From Panicum virgatum (taxonomy: Eukaryota > Streptophyta > Magnoliopsida > Poales > Poaceae): a DNA stretch of 64,000 nucleotides. Location of the stretch: positions 40,792,470-40,856,469 of the forward strand of contig NC_053146.1 of NCBI RefSeq assembly GCF_016808335.1, read 5' to 3'. This document shows positions 35,401-44,663 of this stretch, in pieces. How positions within the stretch are numbered: the stretch's first letter is position 1; each line of letters starts with the position of its first letter. Position numbers and translations under genes: made by a program. The notes beneath the pieces were generated by a model, which did not search any database, had not been told where the DNA came from, and saw only the letters and a program-made list of their open reading frames with translations.

Positions 35401-35770
35401 TGTAGGTGCCCGGGCGGTCGACGACGAAGGTGTAGGTGAAGACGTCGCCGGGGAGGACGGGGCACTGCGTCACGCCCTCGGTGCCGTCGGCCCACGGCGT
35501 GCCGATCTGCCGGATGCCGTGCCAGTGGATGGCCGCGTTCTCGGTGAGCAGCGCGTTCTTGACCCGGACCACCACGGTGTCGCCCTGCACGGCGCGGATG
35601 GTCGGGCCGGGCGTCTGGCCGTTGATGGTGACGGCGAGCTTGCGCGCGCAGTCGGAGTGCTTGAACTGGTAGCTGATCTCCCACTCGTGGTGGCGCGTGG
35701 CGGCGCGCGCCACCGCGGCCAGGGAGAGGGCCAGGAAGAGGCAGCAGAGGAGGCGCGGCGGCCGGCCCAT
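32467..35770 (-). CDS. AAO: L-ascorbate oxidase (secreted multicopper oxidase)
   Basis: Exon 1 is 35770-35018, exon 2 is 33420-32467, and the 1597-bp GT-AG intron is in phase 0; together they give 568 residues, the usual family length. The enzyme oxidises ascorbate in the apoplast and reduces O2 to water. Residues 1-23 form a signal peptide. Cupredoxin domain 1 carries HWHG (82-85) and HAH (126-128). The C-terminal domain carries HPWHLHGH and HCHIEAHFFMGM (530-541), so C531, H536 and axial M541 build the type 1 copper site and the remaining His residues the trinuclear cluster. The axial Met and GHPMTVVEADG favour ascorbate oxidase over laccase. All ligands are present and no frame is broken. 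Two MITEs lie in the intron, a hAT element upstream and a Sirevirus downstream. Confidence 0.95.
33532..33679. mobile_element. Stowaway-type MITE in the oxidase intron, 148 bp
   Basis: The left end (…CTCCATTCCAAAATGTAAG) and the right end (CTTACATTTTGGAACGGAGG…) are inverted repeats of about 30 bp. TA borders both sides (about 33530 and 33680). The first few left bases have diverged. Confidence 0.82.
33826..34007. mobile_element. hAT-type MITE in the oxidase intron, 182 bp
   Basis: Ends are TAGGGGCGGATCC at the left and, on the other strand, CAGTGGCGGATAC at the right. The 8-bp flanks GTAGAGTA (33818-33825) and TTAGAGTA (34008-34015) match at 7 of 8 bases, as expected for a hAT target duplication. 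It belongs with the elements at 35930 and 48159, which share the CAGTGGCGGA terminus. Confidence 0.78.
34190..34560. other. GC-rich block inside the oxidase intron
   Basis: This part of the intron is far richer in G+C than the rest (for example 34380-34530) and carries overlapping frames on both strands without a domain. It could be an old exon or leader, or sequence carried in by an element whose ends I cannot see. Confidence 0.4.
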
Positions 35771-35929
35771 TTCTGAGCAGAGAAGGCGCTCGGCTCTCCT
35801 CCTGTAGTAGCGGCTTTTCTCTTGTCGCTGTCAGGATCTCAGGGACGGGAAGAAGTGTGTGCGGCGCTCCGGCGCCGGCCGGATGGGGAAGGTGGTTTGG
35901 AGTGCCGGCCTGTTGCTGAATGCTGAGGC

Positions 35930-36841
35930 CATGGGCGGAGCTAGGGGTATGCCCATGTATTCCTTGGCATACCCAAGATTTGGAAGGAAATACTAGTAAA
36001 GATATATAGATGTATCTCCAAGAGTCTTTCTAAAACACACTATCTAAATTATCATTTGAGGAGCCTTCTATATTAAAGTTGTTTTCTATATGTTTTCACT
36101 CTCCAACAGTTTTTATATATCTTGTGTACACTCTAGAAAGCCATTTTCGTTATCTATCTTTAGTTAGCAAGAAATACAGAACAGGGGATGGCTACATTTG
36201 GATAACCACTTAGAGAAACTGTTGTAGGGTATTTTTCCATCAAAATCTCTATTCCTAGCAACGAGAGAAAAGATATAGAGAGTCTCTTGGAGTTGCTCTT
36301 ATACTGTCAAATATGGTTCATTGGCTCAATACACCAAAGCTCACGAACCAAGCCTAGAAATGCAGAAACTTACGTCCCTCATGTGATCTCAACGCTGCGG
36401 AGGACCGCTCGTGTCCTGCTATGCGAGTCGCGTCCAGTTGGTGCTCGGTGCTCGACGGGACGGTGGCTCTCCGCTCGGATGCTCCCCCCACACTGGTGAT
36501 CGGCAACCGGAGACCTGACGGCCTCACGACCTCATGTCCTCGCCCACATGGGCCATGGCTTGCGTCCTCTCCTGCTAGCGCGAGTTGCGAAGAATAGAAG
36601 GTGCCTACCACCAGCCCACCGGGCGCCGGCGGCCAAGACAACGACATCCAAGGCCCTCCTCTGACCGGTGGCCCTCTCGAACCGCTGTTCTGTAATATTG
36701 TTTAATTATTCATGTTTAGAACTTAAATTTTGGTTACTATTATATGGATTTGTTATGATCATTATAACTTATCGTCTATTATATTGTGTATTTGCTTTGA
36801 AACTTGGCATACCCAGCCGCAAATTCCTGGCTCCGCCACTG
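35930..36841. mobile_element. Non-autonomous hAT element upstream of the oxidase gene, 912 bp
   Basis: Ends are CATGGGCGGAGCTAGGGGTA at the left and, on the other strand, CAGTGGCGGAGCCAGGAATT at the right. The 8-bp target duplication GCTGAGGC is perfect (35922-35929 and 36842-36849). The interior is AT-rich at the left and GC-rich at 36390-36660, with no transposase domain. The left end is 159 bp from the oxidase start codon. Confidence 0.93.
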
Positions 36842-36925
36842 GCTGAGGCAATAAGCCGGTGTGTGATGAGGTGATCACGGGAGGTTGCTGCGTATATACA
36901 TAGACAGACTATAAAGAGGGGGATA
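36842..36925 (-). promoter_or_regulatory. Candidate original core promoter of the oxidase gene
   Basis: On the minus strand, TATATAC (36892-36898) is followed by sequence that would have run directly into the present 5' flank before the hAT insertion. A start near 36865 would give a pre-insertion leader of about 190 nt and a present one of about 1.1 kb. A second motif, CTATAAAG on + at 36910-36917, points the other way. Neither is proven. Confidence 0.35.
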
Positions 36926-37442
36926 TGATATGATATACTATTCTGCATTGAGACTTGAGAGGCAGGCATGCCAGGCCGCCTCCGCGTTCTTGACCGAGAC
37001 CGACACAACCAAACCTCTTTGATTGTCTGTAGCAGTTGCAAAAGGTAACTTGTTCGACGATAGTTTATTCTGTGGCCAGCCCAGCAGACCCACCGTCAAG
37101 CGAGCCATGGTCCGATGCGACGCGGCCATTTGCCCATTTATGCTTGTTGCGTAATTTGGGGGCGTCACTGCTGAGCCAACCACGTGAGCCGAGCCGAGCT
37201 GCAACCGCTGGTGGCTGGTAGTCACGGTCATTTATGGAAAATGAATGAACGGTAATTAGTTCGTGCACGCTGATTTCGGGAAATCGAGTTCAGGTACGTC
37301 GCCGCTTGCACGTAAGCTAGTGATAGAGAGGGTGAGGGTTACGATGACGCATTAGCATGGTTTAGTGTACACGTGCATGAGTTACGAGAATTCTAGAATG
37401 AGAGTGTGGTAAATATAAAACCAACGAAGGTAAATATGCAGG
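36926..37442. other. Upstream flank of the oxidase gene
   Basis: Mixed composition, with no gene recognised. Overlapping frames at 36938-37268 are unsupported. Confidence 0.5.
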
Positions 37443-37447
37443 TAATT

Positions 37448-38855
37448 TGAAACGAACATGGCACCATTTATGCCATTTCGAGTGATTTTGGTGATCGAAT
37501 GACAACACAACACTTGAACTAATATGATTGTTAAGATGACCATTCTCAGACTTTTAGGTTCAAGTGATGACAAAGAGAAAGAGAAGATAGGCGTAGCAAG
37601 GCCGCTCTTCGGTCCATAGCACCGGAAGAACCAACGCATGAGCATCGGTGCATCCGATGGTTGTCGGAAGAACCGAAGCCATGGCAGAAGGGAATCGAAG
37701 CCAAGTCAGCTTATAGGCACCGGATGAACTGATGGCTCAAAAAGGGGCATCGGTGCATTGGACGTACTATGTTCCAGAGACGATGCAAGTCGCGCAAAAG
37801 CCAAGTCTTCAGCACCGGTTGAACCGGTGAAGCATCGGTGCATACCATCGGTGTAATGACGTCAGCAGAAGAGTTGCGTGCTGTGAGTGACTGGTTTAAC
37901 CGACGGCTAAGCATCGGTTCAACCGGTGGTCACTGTGTCAGCTGTCAGGAGTTCAACGGCTACTTCGGGTTATGAGTGACCGGATGAACCGACGCTAGCC
38001 CAGCCAGAGGCATCGGTTCATCCGGTGATACGCAGAATTTTGCTGACCGTTGGAGTAACGGCTACAAGACTTGGTGTCCTATATATACGCCTCACCCCGG
38101 CCATTTGAAGATTGCTGGAGTTGCTGGACATCCTACACACACACCCAAGAACATCTCCAAGCCATACAAGAACATCAAGATCATATCCTTAGCCATTAGC
38201 ACACTTTGAGAGTGTTGTGTAAATGATTAGCTCTTAGTGAGTGAGATTGCAAGGCTTCGAGCCTTTGTGTTGTGGTTCATTAGCGAACCAAAACAAGAGC
38301 TTGGTGCGCCGGCACCTTGGAGCGTGAAGCTCGCCGGCAACGTCATCGACCCTACGACTTGGTGTGGAACGGCGACGACATCTTTGTGCGGGGGACGTGG
38401 AGACCCCTATCCTTTGTGGAGAAGCTCCTTAGTGGAACCCGGGGCCAAGGTGACCGTGATTGTGTTCACGGAAGAGATTTGGTGGCCGAGTAGTAATACT
38501 CTTAGTGAGTGCTACAACAACATGGATGTAGGTGTGCCTTTGTGGCTAACCGAACCACGGGATAAACACCCGCGTCAAGAGTTTGCTATCTCATATCCCG
38601 CTCTTTAAGCTTCCGCATTTCATACTAGCATTTTGTATGCCTTTGCTTTCATAGAGTAATTTCTTGATAGGAAAGTCTATAGGTTGCTAAACTCTTTTGG
38701 GATAGGGGTTTCACACTAGAACAACCTAGTTGCACATCTAGATAGCATGTTTTAGTTTAAGTTTTGTGCAAACTAGTTGGAGCCATATGTCTAAGTTTTT
38801 ATTAGTGCCTAATTCACCCCCTCCCCCTCTTAGACTAGAGCAACCGATCACTTTC
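37448..38855 (+). mobile_element. Solo LTR of a second copia-type family, 1408 bp
   Basis: It starts TGAAACGAACATGG and ends CCGATCACTTTCA, so the tips TGAAA and TTTCA are inverted. Flanks TAATT (37443-37447) and CAATT (38856-38860) differ at one base and fit a 5-bp target duplication. It has an LTR-like layout: dyad-symmetric CGGTTCAACCGGTG motifs (37600-38030), a TATA box (TATATATA near 38090), and a terminal C-rich stretch before the end. No internal region or second LTR is present. The 123-codon frame at 38237-38608 is transcribed-region sequence, not a recognised gene. Confidence 0.75.
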
Positions 38856-38860
38856 ACAAT

Positions 38861-39953
38861 TACGTTAATCCAGCTACAACAATAATATAACAAGATGAAC
38901 CAGTTACTAGTATGGTTAAATTGTTACGATAATTCAAATACCGTGAGACGATTCTGACAAACCGGTCACTATAATAATAGATGAATTACCACGAAAGTAG
39001 ATATACAAGATTTCACGATAACAATTAGGAAAGTTCAACTACGTTAACTAGGGGCGCAAAAGCTTGCATGCTTCCAAGGTTGCTGACGACTTCATCATTC
39101 TCTGGATGTTGTAACTTTCGTACCACAAGTTGGGATCATGATCTTCAAATGAAGAGATTGATTTACCATAAAATAACTATAGTAATTCGGATGGCTCAAG
39201 ACGACAAATAGAACGAGCGTCAATGCGCCTTATCTGTGATTTACGATAATGTTTTATTTAATTTGTGCATGGAGCTTCAATACATAACACACCCATGCAT
39301 TTGTGCATGGGGTAAACAAAAATAGAAGTACAAAACAATAAACACTAGGCATGCATATATCATGATGAAGGCCTGCGGATGTTATCGAGCCGAAAGCTTC
39401 TTGATCATGCTCAGTGGGTTACTGGATTGTAAAACATGCAGAGGAGAGGCTTGACCTGAATTGAGGTACCTTTTCCTGCATTTGTAGTTTGACAAAAATT
39501 TGAAATAACGAACTAGATTGCGCTGGAAGGTAGGCAATCATACAATATAATTCCCAGTAAAAAGAAAGACAGATCTAGCTTGCCAATAAGAATGATCAGA
39601 AATAATAGCTCCTCTATAGCGGCAATGGCAGCTGCGAGTGGCCAGTAGGTGTAGTAGATGCCTCTATGAGGTCAAGTAAAGGTGTTTCGTGCACAATTTA
39701 TTAACAAAACAATTAACATAAATATGTACGTGGTGAGGGAGTTGGTCCATCAAAAACTAGTTCCCTGCTCCCTGACCTCTCTGCTGAGTTGGTCCATCAA
39801 AAACTAGTTCCCTGCTCCCTGACCTCTCTGCTGATAGCTGAAGAAGCCCACCCAAAACTATATCTTTCAGATAGCACAATTGACTAGTTATTTGCAGCAT
39901 ACAACTCAGAGCAAAAATCTAGGATAGTAGATGGCTAATTGACTATCAGGTCA
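38861..39953. other. Intergenic, AT-rich, no gene
   Basis: Nothing recognisable is present apart from a perfect 47-bp tandem duplication at 39739-39832. Confidence 0.6.
39739..39832. repeat. Perfect 47-bp tandem duplication
   Basis: The unit beginning GAGTTGGTCCATC occurs at 39739-39785 and again, unchanged, at 39786-39832. Identity suggests a recent local duplication about 120 bp outside the Helitron 5' end. Confidence 0.95.
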
Positions 39954-40045
39954 ATCTATATATCTTATATAAACAGAACCCACTACCTGTCATTTATTGT
40001 ATTTCTCTTGACATGCAACCCGTCCACGTCATCTTCGTGTCATCT

Positions 40046-40143
40046 CCATGTCATCGGATCCGGTAAGCGCACCAACGCTCAGTGCACCGAATCACCATGT
40101 CATCGGATCCGGTAAGCGCACCAGCGGTCAGTGCACCGAATCA
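40046..40143. repeat. Near-perfect 49-bp tandem duplication near the Helitron 5' end
   Basis: A unit containing CATGTCATCGGATCCGGTAA occurs at 40046 and again at 40095 with two or three differences. Confidence 0.9.
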
Positions 40144-41797
40144 GTAAGCCGCGGGTTCCTCGCCCCGCACCCGCGTCGCCCCTCCTCGCATACCAGCTCG
40201 ATGACTGCGACGGCGCCCCTCGCATCCCGCGCCGGCCCTCGCGCCTCCGTGGATCTCGTGCGCACCGTCGCACCTGGGTTGCCCGGTGCAGAGCAGCGCG
40301 CCCACCCCTTCGGCAACACCCGCACCTGCGCGGTGAGCCTCCTGGATCCCGCCCCACACCCAGCAGCCTGGATGCCCCCTCCACCCCGACGCTTGGCCTG
40401 GAGCCGACCATCTGGATGCTCGAGCTGGCTGCCTGGATGATCCCCCTCGACGCTTGGCCTAGATTGAATCGACCAGACGAAGCGTTTGTTCTATAATCCA
40501 ATATATCCACCATCTCACACAAGACCATTCATCTACCAGGAGCCCAAGAGTTTGTTCATGCAAAATTATGATTCATTTATTTCCCCAACAGATTTTACTA
40601 CTCTATTTCTCTTCCCAGCGCATCTGGATCCTTCCTATTCCCCTACATTTTTTCCTGCTACCGGCAGTTGTAGCAATATGTCTCCTCCGTCTGCTGTGTG
40701 TTGAGGTAAGAGATGATGATTCTTCTTTTGTTTTGATTCCCTTTATTTTTTCACCTCTCCGCCAACACCTAGGCCGCTGGCACCGTCACCGGGCGTCGCG
40801 GGCCGATGGCACTGTCGCAGCCGACCACTTCCACCGCCTACTCGCCGCCAATGCCCCCGCCGCCGGCACCGTCGTCGAGCGTCGGGGCCGACCGCTTGCA
40901 CCACTTGCTCAGGCTACCTCCTACGCCGACCCTTCAGTTGCTCGCCCTCCTCCTACCCCACCCCCACCGGCATCCAGCGCCTGGCGGATGGCACCCTCGC
41001 CCCTACCGGCATCCAGCGCCTGCCGGACGGCGGACGGCACCCACGCAATTACTATTGCGATTCTTCTATTCTTCCTCCGTTCTGTCGATATTCTCTTCTT
41101 CCTCTGTGCTGCCGCCGCGACTCCCAGCTTGCTGCTCCCACGAGTGTTCTACTATTGGCTGCTGTGCTGGCTTGATCTTCATTTCCGCCTACAGATCCCC
41201 CTCCGTTTCGTCAGCCTCTAGCAGGGACATATTCCTTCCCTTATTCCTTTTTGTTCAGTCTCTTTGAATCCTGCCTTCTCGATACATTAAATTGCTAATG
41301 TTCTTCTTTATTTGCTTTGATGCTTCTTAAATGTTTGCTGAAATGTTTAGCTAGCATATCCAACATTTTCCTATTTGGTTTAGGTTATTACTGATGTATA
41401 AACCATTCTATTCTAATTTAGTTTACTCTTCCATTCTAGATCTCATTTTGGGACAGGTGCACTACCTCTTCCTGATCGTGGATACGCAAGCCTCAGGTTG
41501 GTAATCGTTCATTTACAATGCAGTCATTCCTCTGATTAAATATTGTGCTTAGTCTTATGTTGCTACTTTCCTTTATTTTAATCAAAAAAATTTCTACCTG
41601 AGTCTTATGCATTCCCAAATACTAAAAAACATATGCAATCAGGTTAGTACTACTTCGTGTACACTGCAGTGACACCTTTGATGAAATTGAAATATTATAC
41701 TTAGTGTTATTCTGCTACTTTGCTTTTTTTTAAAAAAAATTCCTACCTCAGTCTTATTCATTCCCAAATAAAAAAAACCATGTGAAATCAGTTCATA

Positions 41798-41920
41798 ATG
41801 GACGAAGGACCAAGTACTTCAAGAGAGTCAAGACGTCCAGTTACCCGTGGCCGTCCACGCCGCCGTGCATCACAAATTTACTCTAAAAATGGTTTTGTGA
41901 GAAGACAACCATCCTTGAAA
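41798..41920 (+). pseudogene. Likely N-terminal stub of the Helitron Rep-helicase
   Basis: ATG at 41798 opens a short frame with an Arg-rich start (for example RGRPRRRASQ) that runs into a different frame from the helicase. A 13-bp direct repeat AAAATGGTTTTGT occurs at 41886-41898 and 41918-41930. The latter begins the helicase-frame sequence. The part between, which should hold the HUH nuclease, is absent, so an internal deletion near here is inferred. Confidence 0.5.
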
Positions 41921-42072
41921 ATGGTTTTGTCCAGTATGCCCGCCCTAACAATGGTTTAGTTGTCACCAAAAACAATGTTGATATTGACAACACATTTATT
42001 GTTCCTCACAATGTTGACCTGGTAGTTAAGTATCAAGCTCACATAAATGTAGAGAGAGTTAACCATGATGGT

Positions 42073-44532
42073 ATGCACAAGTACCTTTTCAAGTATGTAA
42101 CAAAAGGATTTGATTGTGCTAGAGTTGGATTTCATGGCAATTCTTCAACCCAAGGCTCATCCAATGACACTGTTAATGAAATACAGAATTATCTAGAGTG
42201 TCGTTATGTGACACCACATGATGCTGCTTGGCGATTGCTTCAATATGACATCCATCATACAGATCCATCAGTAGAGAGGCTCCCTGTCCACCTGCCTTTT
42301 GAAAATAGTGTTGTCTTTACAGAAGAAGATGATCTTGAAGAAGTCATTGAAAATCCAAACAATTTGATTACTAAACTCACTGCATGGTTTGAAGTCAACA
42401 ATCAATTCCCAGCAGCAAGAGAACGCACATACATTGAATTTCCTGAGTACTTCACATGGCATTCAAATGGAAAATTTTGGGATACACGAAAAGGATCCAA
42501 CAAAATTGGTCGTATAGCACATGTCAATCCTGCAAAGGGTGAAACTTATTATTTGCGCATGTTACTCCACATAGTCAAAGGCGCAAAATCATTCTCTGAA
42601 ATACAAACTATAGGAGGCCACCAGTACCCTACATTTCGTGCAACATGTGAGGCTTTAGGTCTTCTTGGAGATGATCAAGAGTGGTCCCATGCTCTCACTG
42701 ATGCTGCACAGTGGGCCACAGCTAAACAATTGCGACAACTTTTTGTCACTTTGTTGCTATTTTGTGAAGTAACAAATCCTTCAAAACTTTTTGACGACCA
42801 TGCATCACATATGAGTGAAGATATCTTATACCAGATCAATCGCAACTCTTCCCAAACAAATAATTTTGTTCTGGACTCCTTCGTTACTTCTTCCCTCCTA
42901 TTTGAATTGGATAAGTTATTAAAAGATGCTGGATATTCTTTATCTCATTTTAACTTACCCATCCCTGAATATATTGGTACTGCATCCTCAGACAATAGAC
43001 TTATATTAGATGAGCTTAGCTATGATATGCCTATCTTGGAAGCATCTGTAGCTGATGATATTCCAAAGCTAAATAACAATCAGAAGGATGTCTTTGATGC
43101 CATTACCAGTTCTGTTATGAATAATGAAGGCAGAACATTCTTTGTTTATGGATACGGAGGTACAGGAAAAACTTTCTTATGGACAACTTTGCTTAACTTT
43201 GTTAGGAGCAAAGGAAAATTGGCTCTAGCTGTTGCATCATCAGGAATTGCATCCCTACTACTTCCAGGTGGTCTAACACCACACTCACGATTTAAATTTC
43301 CTTTGGACATACGTGAGAATTCTATGTGCAGTATTAAGAAAAACACACATCTTGCTGAACTTATTCAGCAAACATCTCTAATTGTGTGGGATGAGGCACC
43401 AGTTAACCATAAGTATCTTTTTGATGCATTGGATCGCTCACTTAGGGATATACTTTCAGAGAACAGACCTAATGCACAAGATAAACAATTTGGTGGTATA
43501 ACTGTTGCACTTGGTGGAGACTTCCGACAAACTCTTCCTGTTGTCCAGAATGCAACAAAACGCCAAATCTTAAGAGCTTGCATAGTTAATTCTTATTTAT
43601 GGCGGCACTGCATAGTTCTACAGTTGACTCAAAATATGAGACTAACATCAACATTCCTTACACCCTCTGACAGAGAAGACCTTCGGCTGTTTTCTGAATG
43701 GCTTCTACGTGTTGGGAATGGTACAGAGCCTTTTATTCAGATCCAAAATGAACCCAGCAGTACTTACATACAAATACCACAATCGCTTCTTTTGCACCCA
43801 GATTATAGAAATCTTGATGGATTGATTTCTTTCGTTTACTCATCTGGATGTCAACCTACAGATATACCATCTTACTTCTGTGATCGTGCAATTTTAGCTC
43901 CTACAAATGAAGTTGTGACAGAAATAAACAATAAAATGATTTCTCAGTTGACAACATATGAGATGTCATACTATAGCTCAGATTCAATAGACGACACCTC
44001 AACCAACCATTCTACTTTGGAGTCACTATACCCGACTGAATTCCTGAATACTATTACAATCAATGGCCTTCCAGAGCATGTCTTAAAATTGAAAATTGGT
44101 GTTCCTATAATGCTTCTACGCAATCTTGATCCCTCCAGAGGCCTTTGCAATGGGACCAGACTAATTGTCACTCAGCTTACAACTCGTGTCATTGAAGGTG
44201 AAATAATCACAGGAAAAGCCAGGGGTTCAAAAGCATACATTCCTCGCATTATTACTACATCAAATCAATCCAAATGGCCCTTCAAATTGAAACGTCGCCA
44301 ATTCCCAATACGACTTTCATATGCTATGACCATCAACAAAAGCCAAGGACAAACACTAAACACAGTCGGTGTATATTTACCATCTCCTATCTTCTCACAT
44401 GGTCAATTATATGTTGCTTTTTCCCGAGTAACTTCACCTAAGGGTCTGCGAATAGTAATTGAAAACAGCCCTCCTTTATTTGAAGATTGCACTCATAACA
44501 TAGTATATGGTGAAGTCTTCTCACAAATTTGA
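42073..44532 (+). CDS. Helitron PIF1-type helicase with the Rep domain mostly deleted
   Basis: The frame is open from 41887 and the first ATG is 42073, giving 819 residues to the natural C-terminus. The first residues, [10 protein letters not shown], match the tyrosine motif at the end of the Rep domain; the upstream HUH part is missing. Walker A is GYGGTGKT (360-367) and Walker B is WDEAP (D440, E441). GGDFRQTLP and the C-terminal SKSQGQT-like (NKSQGQT) and VAFSRV motifs complete the SF1B PIF1 set. The enzyme would unwind DNA during rolling-circle transposition. There are no stops or frameshifts in 2.46 kb, so the helicase part was recently under selection or is young. Alone it could not act as a Helitron transposase. 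Confidence 0.9.
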   Translation: MHKYLFKYVTKGFDCARVGFHGNSSTQGSSNDTVNEIQNYLECRYVTPHDAAWRLLQYDIHHTDPSVERLPVHLPFENSVVFTEEDDLEEVIENPNNLITKLTAWFEVNNQFPAARERTYIEFPEYFTWHSNGKFWDTRKGSNKIGRIAHVNPAKGETYYLRMLLHIVKGAKSFSEIQTIGGHQYPTFRATCEALGLLGDDQEWSHALTDAAQWATAKQLRQLFVTLLLFCEVTNPSKLFDDHASHMSEDILYQINRNSSQTNNFVLDSFVTSSLLFELDKLLKDAGYSLSHFNLPIPEYIGTASSDNRLILDELSYDMPILEASVADDIPKLNNNQKDVFDAITSSVMNNEGRTFFVYGYGGTGKTFLWTTLLNFVRSKGKLALAVASSGIASLLLPGGLTPHSRFKFPLDIRENSMCSIKKNTHLAELIQQTSLIVWDEAPVNHKYLFDALDRSLRDILSENRPNAQDKQFGGITVALGGDFRQTLPVVQNATKRQILRACIVNSYLWRHCIVLQLTQNMRLTSTFLTPSDREDLRLFSEWLLRVGNGTEPFIQIQNEPSSTYIQIPQSLLLHPDYRNLDGLISFVYSSGCQPTDIPSYFCDRAILAPTNEVVTEINNKMISQLTTYEMSYYSSDSIDDTSTNHSTLESLYPTEFLNTITINGLPEHVLKLKIGVPIMLLRNLDPSRGLCNGTRLIVTQLTTRVIEGEIITGKARGSKAYIPRIITTSNQSKWPFKLKRRQFPIRLSYAMTINKSQGQTLNTVGVYLPSPIFSHGQLYVAFSRVTSPKGLRIVIENSPPLFEDCTHNIVYGEVFSQI

Positions 44533-44663
44533 CCAGTATCATAACCTATTGTTACAGGTATTTCTTCAGTTACATCCCAGTTGCTGCTTGCTATTTTTGT
44601 TATGTAATTTCATTATAAATTCCTCTAATTTATCTTCGCCCTTCTTTCAGACGATCCTTAGAC

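Noticed and set aside
32467..35770. Laccase as the identity of the multicopper oxidase
   Set aside because: The C-terminal copper motif has a Met at the axial position (HCHIEAHFFMGM), and the GHPMTVVEADG segment and overall length fit ascorbate oxidase better.
35120..35776. Plus-strand frame of 218 codons
   Set aside because: Antisense shadow of ascorbate oxidase exon 1.
38237..38608. Frame of 123 codons downstream of a TATA box
   Set aside because: It lies inside the solo LTR at 37448-38855 and is best read as its transcribed non-coding part.
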